Source of the DNA: Alteromonas sp. KC3
GTDB lineage: Bacteria > Pseudomonadota > Gammaproteobacteria > Enterobacterales > Alteromonadaceae
Length of the DNA stretch: 64,000 nucleotides
Direction: 5' to 3'
NCBI RefSeq assembly: GCF_016756315.1
Contig: NZ_AP024235.1
Span: 1,426,001-1,490,000 of the forward strand
In this document: piece by piece, positions 9,278 to 17,534 of the stretch
Layout: the number at the start of each line of letters is the position of its first letter
Numbering within the stretch: position 1 is the stretch's first letter
The notes under the pieces: generated by a model
What the model was told of the DNA's origin: nothing
Seen by the model: only the letters and a program-made list of their open reading frames with translations
The model's database searches: none
Program-made: the position numbers and the translations under genes

Positions 9278-10333
9278 ATGTCAGTAGCATTTCGAGTGGA
9301 TCAGGTAGAGTACCCGTTCCCTGCAAAACCACAGCCATTATCAGAAGCACGTAAAGCTGAGTTGAAGGCTGAAATTAAAGCCTTGTTAAAAGCCCGCAAT
9401 GCGGTGCTAGTAGCACACTATTACACCGACCATGAAATTCAAGCGCTAGCTGAAGAAACAGGTGGTTGTGTTGCAGACTCGCTAGAAATGGCGCGCTTTG
9501 GTCGCGATGCGCAAGAACAAACATTAATTGTTGCTGGCGTGCGTTTCATGGGCGAAACAGCAAAAATACTTAGCCCCGAAAAAACCGTGCTTATGCCAAC
9601 ACTGGAAGCAACCTGTTCGTTAGACATTGGCTGTCCGGTAAAAGAATTCAGCGAATTCTGTGACCAGCATCCAGATCATACTGTTGTTGTTTATGCGAAC
9701 ACATCAGCTGCCGTTAAAGCGCGTGCAGATTGGGTGGTTACCTCTAGCATTGCATTAGAGATTGTTGAGCACCTAGATAGCCAAGGCAAAAAAATTATTT
9801 GGGGGCCAGATCGTCACTTAGGCTCTTATATCGCCAAGCAAACCGGCGCAGACATGTTGATGTGGCAAGGTGAATGTATTGTGCATGACGAGTTCTCTGC
9901 ACAAAAACTGGCTGACATGAAAGCATTGTACCCTAACGCTGCAGTATTGGTTCACCCAGAGTCACCTGCAAGTGTAGTTGATATGGCTGATGCGGTTGGC
10001 TCTACGAGCCAGCTTATCAAAGCGTCTCAAACTATGGACAACGACACCTTTATCGTCGCTACTGATAAAGGTATCTTTTACAAGATGCAACAACTTACTC
10101 CTGAGAAGACCTTTATTGAGGCTCCAACGGGCGGTAACGGCGCTACGTGTAAAAGCTGTGCTCACTGCCCTTGGATGGCAATGAACGGCTTAGAGGCGAT
10201 TAAGGCGTCTTTGACGGGCGAAAGTGAAGGGCATGAAATCTTTGTGGACGATGAGCTTCGAAAAGGTGCACTTATACCCCTTGATCGCATGTTAGATTTT
10301 TCTGCCGAGCTAAAAGCAAAAGGCGGCTTGTAA
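9278..10333 (+). CDS. nadA: Quinolinate synthase NadA
   Basis: NadA (351 residues) condenses iminoaspartate with dihydroxyacetone phosphate to quinolinate in de novo NAD synthesis, using a [4Fe-4S] cluster. The three ligand cysteines of the long-form family are identifiable in [22 protein letters not shown] and [23 protein letters not shown] near the N-terminus is typical. I chose the ATG at 9278; a TTG at 9254 would add eight residues. A TATAAT at 9240-9245 with an adjacent TGGG is a likely extended -10 with a weak -35. Confidence 0.96.
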   Translation: MSVAFRVDQVEYPFPAKPQPLSEARKAELKAEIKALLKARNAVLVAHYYTDHEIQALAEETGGCVADSLEMARFGRDAQEQTLIVAGVRFMGETAKILSPEKTVLMPTLEATCSLDIGCPVKEFSEFCDQHPDHTVVVYANTSAAVKARADWVVTSSIALEIVEHLDSQGKKIIWGPDRHLGSYIAKQTGADMLMWQGECIVHDEFSAQKLADMKALYPNAAVLVHPESPASVVDMADAVGSTSQLIKASQTMDNDTFIVATDKGIFYKMQQLTPEKTFIEAPTGGNGATCKSCAHCPWMAMNGLEAIKASLTGESEGHEIFVDDELRKGALIPLDRMLDFSAELKAKGGL

Positions 10334-10379
10334 AACAGCGCGTTTTATAAGCACTTGCTCACTAATTTTTAGCAAGTTC

Positions 10380-10408
10380 TTGATTAAGCGCGCGGCATTA
10401 CCTACTAT
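10380..10408 (+). promoter_or_regulatory. Promoter of tRNA-Ser
   Basis: -35 TTGATT (10380-10385), 17 bp spacer, -10 TACTAT (10403-10408), then a GC-rich discriminator ACGCGCGC as in stable-RNA promoters. Confidence 0.65.
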
Positions 10409-10442
10409 ACGCGCGCTCAAGGGAAACCTTGATACCAAATTT

Positions 10443-10533
10443 GGAGAGATGGCTGAGTGGCTGAAGGCGCACGCCTGGAAAGTGTGTATACGTTTATAGC
10501 GTATCGAGGGTTCGAATCCCTCTCTCTCCGCCA
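10443..10533 (+). tRNA. tRNA-Ser(GGA)
   Basis: 91 nt with a long variable arm. Acceptor GGAGAGA pairs with TCTCTCC; anticodon GGA lies in CCTGGAAAG. CCA is encoded. Confidence 0.96.
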
Positions 10534-10543
10534 AATACAAAAG

Positions 10544-10566
10544 AACCGGCTTTTGCCGGTTTTTTT
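10544..10566 (+). terminator. Rho-independent terminator after tRNA-Ser
   Basis: AACCGGC/GCCGGTT stem followed by a run of seven Ts, about 10 bp after the CCA end. Confidence 0.9.
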
Positions 10567-10649
10567 GTATTTGCTGGGATGTGACGGATGAGAATCCAAG
10601 TACAGGGGTCGACAAGTTGCGACTTGTCCGCGAGGCCCTAAAGCATTTT

Positions 10650-11168
10650 TCACATGCTATTTGCAAAGCGCTTTAATTCTCTCAATGAGCGTATCACGAA
10701 CACATTTTTTTCGTCTTTTCGGCTCTCAATAGAGTGCAAAAACTTATCATTCCAAAACAAAGGGCAGAGCCGCAACGTCTTAAAAGACTTCACAGTACCA
10801 TCAAGAACCGAACTGTTTTTTGGCCAACCCTCAGGCTTCTTATATATACTTTTCAACAAGCGTTTTATAACAAGCCAGTAAGTTACAGGGTAAGATAAAT
10901 CTATATATACAAGCGTGTCGGCAGCAGCGATACGTTGGTAAAACGAATCTAATGAATTGAGCGGTCCGAAACCTTCAATTATCCATTCAGGAGACGAAAT
11001 AATTTCAGAATGCATTGTCTCATAAGAGCTTCGCTCAATTTCCTTTCCAGAGCTTTCATACAGTATTGAGTCTATAGAATATTTCTTAATTCCAGTAGCC
11101 AAGGATAGGCGATGGCTCAATGTAGATTTACCGTTTGCAGGCTTTCCAAATACCGCTATTTTCTTCAT
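10650..11168 (-). CDS. P-loop kinase, adenylate kinase/topology-modulation-like
   Basis: This 172-residue protein starts MKKIAVFGKPANGKSTLSHRL, a Walker A motif (GKPANGKST) at the extreme N-terminus. IIEGFGPL and LVYIDLSYP follow the fold of small nucleotide kinases annotated as FlaR-like or adenylate-kinase-like proteins. Substrate cannot be told from sequence. Its base composition is AT-rich compared with nadA. It sits between tRNA-Ser and a DoxX gene with no clear operon partner. Confidence 0.7.
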   Translation of the reverse strand: MKKIAVFGKPANGKSTLSHRLSLATGIKKYSIDSILYESSGKEIERSSYETMHSEIISSPEWIIEGFGPLNSLDSFYQRIAAADTLVYIDLSYPVTYWLVIKRLLKSIYKKPEGWPKNSSVLDGTVKSFKTLRLCPLFWNDKFLHSIESRKDEKNVFVIRSLRELKRFANSM

Positions 11169-11282
11169 TGTTTGCTGCCAGTGTGGTGTTAGTTAGTTTT
11201 CAATAAAGCAATAGTCTCGAGAGCATTTCGTATAGCGTGAGCTGGTTTCGCAAGCCCTCGACTCTGTATGCTTCTCATCCAC

Positions 11283-11774
11283 TCAGTAACTTTCTGGGGT
11301 CGAACTGTTTCGACCTTTTGTCTTTTCAAGGCATAGAAAATAAGCCCAGCCAATTAAAATGAGCTGAAGTGGAGTTCGAATCAACAAATAGATTGCACCC
11401 CATTGGTGTCCACCAAGACCTGTTGCATTTAGCGCTGCGTAAATATTTGCGGGGAAGAAAATGATAAAGATAGCAATAGCGGACTTAGCAGCAATGTTCT
11501 GCAGTTTAGGAACAAAAAGCGCTAAACCCACGGCTAACTCCAAAGCACCCGTGAGGTAGATTAGTAACAGTCGAAAAGGTACCCATGGAGGGAGCATCTC
11601 AACCATCCCTTCTGTTTTAACAATGTGCCCTATTGAGAAAAAGATAAAAGCAATACCTAATCCCCAAAGGGCATATTTCCTCTTATCAAGTGACGACCCA
11701 TTCAACTTAGAAGCCAAAAAGGCCAACGTTAATGGGAGAGTTAGTAAAGCAAGTATAATGATTGGCGTTGTCAT
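11283..11774 (-). CDS. DoxX-like membrane protein
   Basis: 163 residues with four hydrophobic segments (about 5-20, 37-53, 70-88 and 100-150). The stretch LIYLTGALELAVGLALF fits the DoxX/DoxX-like family of small membrane proteins, often linked to redox stress. It lies 80 bp downstream of the TetR gene on the same strand and may be co-transcribed with it. Function is inferred from family only. Confidence 0.65.
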   Translation of the reverse strand: MTTPIIILALLTLPLTLAFLASKLNGSSLDKRKYALWGLGIAFIFFSIGHIVKTEGMVEMLPPWVPFRLLLIYLTGALELAVGLALFVPKLQNIAAKSAIAIFIIFFPANIYAALNATGLGGHQWGAIYLLIRTPLQLILIGWAYFLCLEKTKGRNSSTPESY

Positions 11775-11854
11775 ATCAAAAGTCCGTCATGTTACCCAGT
11801 AAATTGTGTTTCGTTAACTTGTCCAGAGCTAGGACAACAAGTTGCATCTAGAGA

Positions 11855-12433
11855 TCAAAGGATCTTCTTTAAACCAAAAAGATAGAGCTCTTCTAATTCG
11901 GACCTGTCAGCGCCAGCGCGCGCGCGTAAGCTGAGCGTTTGCATCAAGCCTTGCAGTAGTTGGGCGTTGAGCGTGTTTTGCTCGTCTTCACCGCAAACAT
12001 CTAACCTAGCTTTTAACAGCGCATCAATCTTACTCATGATGCCCTTGTAAAAATGATGAACATTACCGTTCTCGGCGCTCTCAGCGGGCATAGTACTTGT
12101 CGCCATACAGCCAAGATTGTCACTGCAATAGAAATCCAACAGACAATCAAAAAATCGTTTAAAGGCATCCTCTACTTGCTCATGCTCAAGTGCTTGAGCA
12201 AGTGGCGCTGATATTTTGTCGAAGTAGTGCTCAACAGACTGAATAAAGATTGCCTCTTTGTTGCCAAACGCGTTGTACATGCTTGGTCTGTTGATACCCA
12301 TAGCTTTTGCGAGGTCGTCAAGAGAAGTAGCTGAATACCCCTTCAACATAAATAGACTCACAGCTCCGTCTAGCGCCTTATGCTTATCAAATTTTCTTGG
12401 GCGCCCTCGCGCTTTTGATTTTTCTGTTTGCAT
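11855..12433 (-). CDS. TetR/AcrR family transcriptional regulator
   Basis: 192 residues. The basic N-terminus (KARGRPRKFD) leads into a TetR helix-turn-helix at about residues 35-60 (GINRPSMYNAFGNKEAIF). The variable C-terminal ligand domain contains SDNLGCMATSTMP, common in TetR_C regulators of reductase or DoxX genes. It is divergent from the SnoaL-like gene at 12626. The near-palindrome CAAAA-N9-TTTTG (12483-12501) lies in the intergenic region and is a possible operator. Confidence 0.88.
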   Translation of the reverse strand: MQTEKSKARGRPRKFDKHKALDGAVSLFMLKGYSATSLDDLAKAMGINRPSMYNAFGNKEAIFIQSVEHYFDKISAPLAQALEHEQVEDAFKRFFDCLLDFYCSDNLGCMATSTMPAESAENGNVHHFYKGIMSKIDALLKARLDVCGEDEQNTLNAQLLQGLMQTLSLRARAGADRSELEELYLFGLKKIL

Positions 12434-12482
12434 AAATGTTCTTGCAATATTCTGACTTAAACTTATTATATGCGAAACGGTA

Positions 12483-12501
12483 CAAAAATAAAGTAATTTT
12501 G
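12483..12501. promoter_or_regulatory. Possible TetR operator
   Basis: CAAAA-N9-TTTTG inverted repeat in the 192 bp between the divergent TetR and SnoaL-like genes. AT-rich palindromes of this size occur by chance. Confidence 0.25.
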
Positions 12502-12625
12502 TGAAACTCCATTAAGGCATGAGAGATTAATGCTTCCATGTTTTTGTTATATAAAGGCTTAATAGGTATTTAACGATGCGCCTGACGCCATAAGGTGCCC
12601 ACGATTTATAGATAGGAAATGTGAA

Positions 12626-13027
12626 ATGTTGAAAAAAAATCAAAATACGGTGGAGCAACAAATAGAGATTGCAGACAGAGCTATCATGGAAAAAGACTAT
12701 GACATGTTAATGTCAATCTATACTGATGATGCTGTACTGGTTGTAGAGCCAGGCAGAAATGCACGAGGAAAAGATCAGATCAGAAATGCTTTTGTAAAAA
12801 TAAGCGAGTTTTTTGATAACGGCTTGCGCGTAGAGCAAGACGGGTTAAAGGTTTTAGAATCAGGCGACACTGCACTAGTTTTGGCAAACATGGTTGTTTC
12901 TGGTCCAGACTTTCCCGCGGTTACGCGCAAAGCCACTTACGTGTTCAAGAAGTCAGAAGATGGAGTTTGGCTATGTACCATCGATAACTCATATGGGCAT
13001 GAAATTATTGGTAAGGCAATTGCCTAA
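12626..13027 (+). CDS. SnoaL/NTF2-like (DUF4440-type) protein
   Basis: 133 residues, cytoplasmic. The pattern IADRAIMEKDYDMLMSIYTD near the N-terminus and the terminal WLCTIDNSYG fit the NTF2-like superfamily of ketosteroid-isomerase-fold proteins (DUF4440/SnoaL), which have diverse or unknown substrates. AGGAAA lies before the ATG. Divergence from the TetR gene suggests it may be a target of that regulator. Confidence 0.65.
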   Translation: MLKKNQNTVEQQIEIADRAIMEKDYDMLMSIYTDDAVLVVEPGRNARGKDQIRNAFVKISEFFDNGLRVEQDGLKVLESGDTALVLANMVVSGPDFPAVTRKATYVFKKSEDGVWLCTIDNSYGHEIIGKAIA

Positions 13028-13162
13028 AGCGCACTTCGCAATTGAATTATTTAAAAGGCGTGAACAGGCTAGCGTTAATATTGATATTGGGGAAACTCGT
13101 TAAGCTATGCCTTTGTTTCGCCCACTTACATTAAAAAGCGCTAGCTTGATAGAGTTGATGAT

Positions 13163-13603
13163 ATGCGTAAAACAATCTCTTTGTCTCAGTACGTAAAAAA
13201 AAGAAACGGCGTTTCTCTTGGCGCAAAGCGCTCGATGAGAAAGATGCTGTATCGCTCTTTCGGTGCTAAGTCTTTTTCTGAGTTTTGGTACTATTGGAAC
13301 CCGATTTGGAGTTTTTACCTTGCCAAATTCGTATTAAGGCCTGTAAAAAAGCACACATCTGCTTGGATTGCTATTTTGGCAACTTTTTCGATAAGCGGTT
13401 TATTGCATGATTTAGCCATATCATTATTCTACATGGACACTTATGTGTTTTTTACCCCGTGGTTCGCCTTAATGGGCTTGCTGGTTTTGTTAACGCAAAA
13501 GTACTCTGTTTCATTTTCGTCCTACCAATGGTTTGTTAGAGCACTAGCAAACAGTATTTTCATTATTTTTAGTTTTAGTATTGTTCGGTTGCTCTCGTTT
13601 TAA
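13163..13603 (+). CDS. Small MBOAT-like membrane protein
   Basis: 146 residues with three or four hydrophobic segments. SFSEFWYYWNPIWSFYLAKF followed by FSISGLLHDLA resembles the core of membrane-bound O-acyltransferases: the FW..W signature and the conserved His in SGL.H. At 146 residues it is far shorter than typical MBOAT enzymes (about 400), so it is either a minimal family member or a fragment. No neighbouring frame supplies the missing part. Ribosome-binding site is weak. Confidence 0.5.
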   Translation: MRKTISLSQYVKKRNGVSLGAKRSMRKMLYRSFGAKSFSEFWYYWNPIWSFYLAKFVLRPVKKHTSAWIAILATFSISGLLHDLAISLFYMDTYVFFTPWFALMGLLVLLTQKYSVSFSSYQWFVRALANSIFIIFSFSIVRLLSF

Positions 13604-13770
13604 CATTAACACAAAGACGCAGAGCTATTTCGGAATAAAGTTAGAGTTAGGTGGTAAGCGACGTTGAGTTTCTTCTACTCCTCTTGTATGTCACATTCAT
13701 TCTCATGAATAATTGATGTCATTGCTTACTGGGCAGACACATTAAAGTTCGAACCCACCCAGAAGGCTTT

Positions 13771-13992
13771 TTATTGTTTCTCTGCGGTAACCTTAAGCAC
13801 CCAGTCGCCGATGATTTCTAATACTTTCGGTGACACGGTCTCTTCAATCTTGGCATATTCCGTCATAAAGCCGGTATTGGCTTGTTGAAATAGATGGTTT
13901 ACTCCAGCTATTTCTTCAACCCGATGAAGAGGGTGTTCATGTAAAAGCATGATTAACAAGACTAGCGTCAAAAGTGCTTTTACTGATTTCAT
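13771..13992 (-). CDS. Small hypothetical exported or membrane protein
   Basis: 73 residues starting MKSVKALLTLVLLIML, a signal-peptide-like or single-helix N-terminus, then a charged tail. I chose this start because GGGAG sits 7 bases upstream of its ATG. A longer frame from 14025 overlaps the upstream gene and lacks such a site. It begins one base after the stop of the 78-residue gene at 13994, so the two are one transcription unit. Function unknown. Confidence 0.55.
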   Translation of the reverse strand: MKSVKALLTLVLLIMLLHEHPLHRVEEIAGVNHLFQQANTGFMTEYAKIEETVSPKVLEIIGDWVLKVTAEKQ

Positions 13993-13993
13993 G

Positions 13994-14230
13994 CTAGTGC
14001 TCCCCATTTTCGTCGAACTTTGCATTGACGGAACAAGAATGCCTTGTGTGACAACCCATTGAATTCGGTCTAAATAAATAGTGATAAGTAATGTACCAAC
14101 CGCCTATTGCAAAAATAAACGCAGTAGAGGCGAAGTCTTTGTCTTTTGATAAATAAGCGATAAGTAGAATTAGCCCTGCCCAAACAACACTAAAGCCAAT
14201 GGATTTTCTATTTTCTTTAAAACACTTCAT
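13994..14230 (-). CDS. Small two-helix membrane protein
   Basis: 78 residues with two hydrophobic segments (about 11-28 and 36-52), a Cys/His-containing tail (GCHTRHSC), and no family I recognise. AAGGA lies 8 bases before the ATG. It is first in a two-gene unit divergent from the GntR regulator at 14393; the operator palindromes lie between them. Confidence 0.6.
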   Translation of the reverse strand: MKCFKENRKSIGFSVVWAGLILLIAYLSKDKDFASTAFIFAIGGWYITYHYLFRPNSMGCHTRHSCSVNAKFDENGEH

Positions 14231-14256
14231 GACGCTGATCCTTATAATAGAGTTTG

Positions 14257-14325
14257 TTGTACTATTGGTTCGTGTAGTACAAGTAATACATTACGTTTAA
14301 TTGTACTACTAAGTCAAGTGGTACA
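14257..14325. promoter_or_regulatory. Two palindromic operators for the GntR/YtrA regulator
   Basis: TTGTACTA-N10-TAGTACAA (14257-14282, perfect) and TGTACTAC-N8-GTGGTACA (14302-14325, one mismatch) share the GTACTA half-site. They occupy the divergent promoter region between the two-gene membrane unit and the regulator gene. Confidence 0.6.
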
Positions 14326-14392
14326 TGTTTGAAAGTTATTGTATGATGCAGGAATGAAGCAAGTGTGGGGATGAAATGAGGTATTGAGTGCG

Positions 14393-14761
14393 ATGAATAT
14401 AGTCATTGATGTAGAGAGCGATACGCCGATATTTACTCAATTGGTAGAGCAGGTTAAGCAAGGAGTAGCGACTAAAGCGCTCAAGCCAGGCGCGCCTTTG
14501 CCTTCAATTCGCAAACTTGCAAATGACCTAGGCATAAACCCTAATACAGTGTCTAAAGCTTACAAACTATTAGAAAGAGACAGCGTTATAGCTGGCAAAG
14601 GATACCGAGGGACCTTTATTCATGAAAACGCGTTAGAGTTTTGCGAGACAGATCTCAACGCGACAGCACTAAGTTTAATGGTAGAAAATGTAAGACAATT
14701 ACGAGAACTCGGATTGACTGATTCTGAAATACGAAATGCTTTTGCGTCAGCCATGAAATAG
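14393..14761 (+). CDS. GntR family transcriptional regulator, YtrA subfamily
   Basis: 122 residues: an N-terminal winged helix (SDTPIFTQLVEQVKQGV, then SIRKLANDLGINPNTVSKAY) with only a short helical tail. This is the compact layout of YtrA-type GntR regulators, which repress small membrane or ABC operons. I chose the ATG at 14393, about 11 bases after ATGAGG; a TTG at 14384 is too close to that site. The membrane protein at 14776 follows in the same direction. Confidence 0.85.
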   Translation: MNIVIDVESDTPIFTQLVEQVKQGVATKALKPGAPLPSIRKLANDLGINPNTVSKAYKLLERDSVIAGKGYRGTFIHENALEFCETDLNATALSLMVENVRQLRELGLTDSEIRNAFASAMK

Positions 14762-14775
14762 TTGGAGAGAAGACA

Positions 14776-15618
14776 TTGAATTTCATTAATGAGTTATCTG
14801 AAACAATCCTCAACTTTGTATTTCTATTTCAGCTCTTTTTTATTTCCATTTATGTATCAAGAGCTTGGCGCGAGAGTAGGCGAGTGCTACTAACAAAGTA
14901 CCCACAGTCTGTATTTCCAAATTTATACGCGAGGGATGAGGTAACCGAGAATAAACGGTTGATGGTAAGGAAATGGCTAGACTATGCGATATTTGTAATA
15001 GGGTTAGCGGTTTTGCTTTATTTACAAATTACGGCAGAAAGTCCAAATAATGTAGCTGATTACATGCTATTGGTCGCACTGCTTCAGCTCAGCCCAATGT
15101 TTGTTTCTGCCTATTGGTGTAATCAAAATAGCCGATTGATATCAAATCGTTACCCCAAAAAGAGACGCACAGCTCAATTAACAAATTACACATTGTTTGA
15201 TTTCATATCATTGCGCACATTGATTTTCACGTTAGCAGTTTACTTTTTTTCAGTTGGGCTGGTTGTTTACATGTATTTTTTTGCAAAGCCTGGGGAGCTT
15301 AAGTCTGTATATTTGATAGGTCTTAGTACTGCGGTTACCTTATACATCTTTTGCCTAGTGTGCGTTCTTATATTCGGCAAGAAAAAAGACCACTTTATTG
15401 AGCAACAAGAAAGAATGCTCAAATTATCAGATAAGATAAGTGCTTTGATGGCATCTCTCGGTGCGTACACTTGCTTCGTAGTAACTGTTCTTCTATTTGA
15501 CTTGATGAATCTAAACCAAAGTACTGTCAGCATTGTCGCGAGTATCTTTGCGCAAGCAATTGTGTTTACCACACGCAATCAATATTACCCAATTAACCCC
15601 AGCGTATACAAAGAATAA
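14776..15618 (+). CDS. Polytopic membrane protein, unknown
   Basis: 280 residues with about seven hydrophobic segments (near 13-28, 69-85, 92-113, 147-168, 175-198, 220-242 and 248-265). No catalytic motif recognised. It starts at TTG, with GGAGAG a few bases upstream, 14 bp after the GntR gene. Co-transcription suggests the regulator controls it. No ATP-binding partner is next to it, unlike the ABC operons usual for YtrA. Confidence 0.6.
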   Translation: MNFINELSETILNFVFLFQLFFISIYVSRAWRESRRVLLTKYPQSVFPNLYARDEVTENKRLMVRKWLDYAIFVIGLAVLLYLQITAESPNNVADYMLLVALLQLSPMFVSAYWCNQNSRLISNRYPKKRRTAQLTNYTLFDFISLRTLIFTLAVYFFSVGLVVYMYFFAKPGELKSVYLIGLSTAVTLYIFCLVCVLIFGKKKDHFIEQQERMLKLSDKISALMASLGAYTCFVVTVLLFDLMNLNQSTVSIVASIFAQAIVFTTRNQYYPINPSVYKE

Positions 15619-15677
15619 GGTTAGGCATTGCAGTTGTAAAAGTAACCGAAACGAGTAGTGAAGTGGACAGATTGGAA

Positions 15678-16547
15678 TCAGCGACTAAGTCGCTGTGCTA
15701 AAAAGTCATATACAAAGCGTATGCGTTTGTTGTGGCGGAGCTCTGAGTGACAGACCAACCAAGTATCGTATTCGTAGATTGAGTAATCCTGAGTGAACGC
15801 AAATTCTAGCTCGTCAATTTCTGAACCGAGATAGGCGGGCAGTAGTACTAGCCCAAGCCCTTGTTTAGCCAACTCAATTTGACTAAGTTGACAGTCACTT
15901 AAACAAACGTAGTCAAGGCTTTCTTCAGCGATACCACTGTTGTGCAATAGTTGAGTTGTGTAGTCAGTTTCAAGAAAGCCTATAATCGGAATCTGCTTTT
16001 CATCATCCTTTGAGTTTCTAAGAGCACTACAAAGACTGGCAGTGCCAAACAGATTAACGTGCATTTCACCAAGTTTACGAATGATGAGTGTTTCTTCATC
16101 AGGTCTATAGTGTCGAATTGCGATATCAGCATCGCGGTGTATAAGATCGGTGCGGCTATTCGATACTTTTAGTTTTATCTGCAAAGATGGTTCAATCGTT
16201 CTGAGCTCAGCAATTAGCGATGGCAAATTAAACACTGCGTCGATTTGGCTTACAGCAATAGTCACTATGCCAGAATGAGATTCTGTCGCCCCTTGGGCAA
16301 TAAGAATAGTGTCATTCGCTAATTTCTCCATGCCTTGTAAGGCCTCGACAACGCGCTCTCCCTGAGGAGTTAGAATTAAGCCATTCTTGTAACGCTCGAA
16401 TAGCACAATTCCAAGACTTTTCTCCAACGCTGCTATACGGCGTCCAACGGTAGGTTGACTGGCATGAAGTTGTTTGGCAGCCGCAGTTAAAGAGCCTGTT
16501 TCTGCGGTTCTAAGAAAGGCTTTGGCGTCATTCCAATCGAAATCCAT
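15678..16547 (-). CDS. LysR family transcriptional regulator
   Basis: 289 residues. The N-terminal winged helix (AAKQLHASQPTVGRRI) is followed by a periplasmic-binding-like effector domain. The sequence style (FDWNDAKAFLRTAETGSL) is that of LysR proteins such as those controlling single-enzyme operons. It is downstream of two minus-strand units that share a 44 bp promoter element (17465-17508 and 18915-18958) with LysR-like spacing, so it is the best local candidate for their activator. Confidence 0.9.
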   Translation of the reverse strand: MDFDWNDAKAFLRTAETGSLTAAAKQLHASQPTVGRRIAALEKSLGIVLFERYKNGLILTPQGERVVEALQGMEKLANDTILIAQGATESHSGIVTIAVSQIDAVFNLPSLIAELRTIEPSLQIKLKVSNSRTDLIHRDADIAIRHYRPDEETLIIRKLGEMHVNLFGTASLCSALRNSKDDEKQIPIIGFLETDYTTQLLHNSGIAEESLDYVCLSDCQLSQIELAKQGLGLVLLPAYLGSEIDELEFAFTQDYSIYEYDTWLVCHSELRHNKRIRFVYDFLAQRLSR

Positions 16548-16613
16548 TACGCTTCTCTACGTATTGCAAAAAACTAGTATACATGTTTGGACAGTCATTC
16601 CACACCAACTCGC

Positions 16614-17249
16614 TCATTGAGCCACTTTTGATTGAGTACCTTGTTTGATAAACCACACGGCAAGTGAAAACTCGCCAACGACTGTTGGAATTGCAACGAA
16701 AAGAAGTAAAGAGAAAGCATAATCAGAGTAAGCAGAAAATGTCAGATGTAATATGGTATCAATAAAATACGCTAATCCACCAAGGAACAGAAAGCTTCGA
16801 ATGCTGGTGGGGGCGGGTACAATCATTGAAAGTAATATCAAGTGAATACCAAAAAATGCGAGGCCTAACATCCAGATAGAGTTGAAGCGATTTATACCGT
16901 CTAAGATAAGCCCCTCAGAATGGAAAGAAAGACTGTTAACGAGTGAAACAGTAGCTACCGCAAGAAAAAGGGCGTGTATTAAGCGAAAAAGTGTACTAGC
17001 GATGGTGAGTGAATTGGGCTTGAACAATGTATATAGCGTACATGCAACGATAACGTCAAAAAGGACGGTAAGCATTAGTGCTGCTATACCGCGCTCGACG
17101 ATATTTGATTGACTAAATACTACTTCTAAAGGGGCGTTCTTTATCGCTTCAATAACAAAAAAGTTTGCGTAGATAGCTAAAAAGAAAATAACGAAATAAC
17201 TCACACCAGAGGTTAGAAACATGCGCTTTTCGTTTTGTTTTTTAGTCAT
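16614..17249 (-). CDS. DUF4386-type membrane protein
   Basis: 211 residues with six or so hydrophobic segments. The layout (an N-terminal helix after a short basic stretch, IVERGIAALMLTVLFDVIVA, LGLAFFGIHLILLSMI, GGLAYFIDTILHL) matches DUF4386 integral membrane proteins, whose function is unknown. I chose the ATG at 17249 with AAGGG upstream; a TTG at 17270 is the longer alternative. It is second in the unit that begins with the 37-residue peptide at 17398. Confidence 0.75.
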   Translation of the reverse strand: MTKKQNEKRMFLTSGVSYFVIFFLAIYANFFVIEAIKNAPLEVVFSQSNIVERGIAALMLTVLFDVIVACTLYTLFKPNSLTIASTLFRLIHALFLAVATVSLVNSLSFHSEGLILDGINRFNSIWMLGLAFFGIHLILLSMIVPAPTSIRSFLFLGGLAYFIDTILHLTFSAYSDYAFSLLLFVAIPTVVGEFSLAVWFIKQGTQSKVAQ

Positions 17250-17284
17250 ATGCCCTAAACCCTTAAACAAATTTGAATCGCTGC

Positions 17285-17398
17285 CTACAAGAGCGCAAAC
17301 AGCACTAACATCATTACAATTTGCATCATCAAAAAAACTATTACTGCTAGGCCGCTCAAATTTCGAATTGCTTGCTTGATTTCCTTTTTGCTTATCAT
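17285..17398 (-). CDS. 37-residue single-helix membrane peptide
   Basis: Starts MISKKEIKQAIRNL and continues into one strongly hydrophobic helix ending LVLFALL, then TAG. AAGGA lies 5 bases before the ATG, a near-ideal initiation site. It is the first gene after the shared promoter element at 17465-17508 and precedes the DUF4386 gene by 35 bp. The charged N-terminus and single helix fit a small membrane-bound accessory peptide. Function is unknown. Confidence 0.55.
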   Translation of the reverse strand: MISKKEIKQAIRNLSGLAVIVFLMMQIVMMLVLFALL

Positions 17399-17464
17399 TG
17401 TTATCCTTAGTGAGTCATTGATAGGCCTCTTATCGTTCTGTATGTTGAAGGTTTATAAGTCTTT

Positions 17465-17508
17465 TGCCCATTCCATAAAACTGAATGCACTTTATTCAGT
17501 AATGAATA
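17465..17508 (-). promoter_or_regulatory. Shared 44 bp promoter element, copy 1
   Basis: CATTC-N9-GAATG (17469-17487) and TATTCA-N4-TGAATA (17493-17508). On the minus strand a -35-like TTTTAT lies in the first palindrome and a -10 TTATAA follows after 16 bp. It is identical to copy 2 at 38 of 44 positions, with the same spacing. It sits 67 bp before the 37-residue peptide gene. Confidence 0.65.
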
Positions 17509-17534
17509 TTGCTGACGCGCTTCTTATCACCTAA

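Noticed and set aside
10310..10666. Minus-strand frames across tRNA-Ser (RERDSNPRYA-type peptide)
   Set aside because: Antisense translation of tRNA-Ser, a common false annotation.
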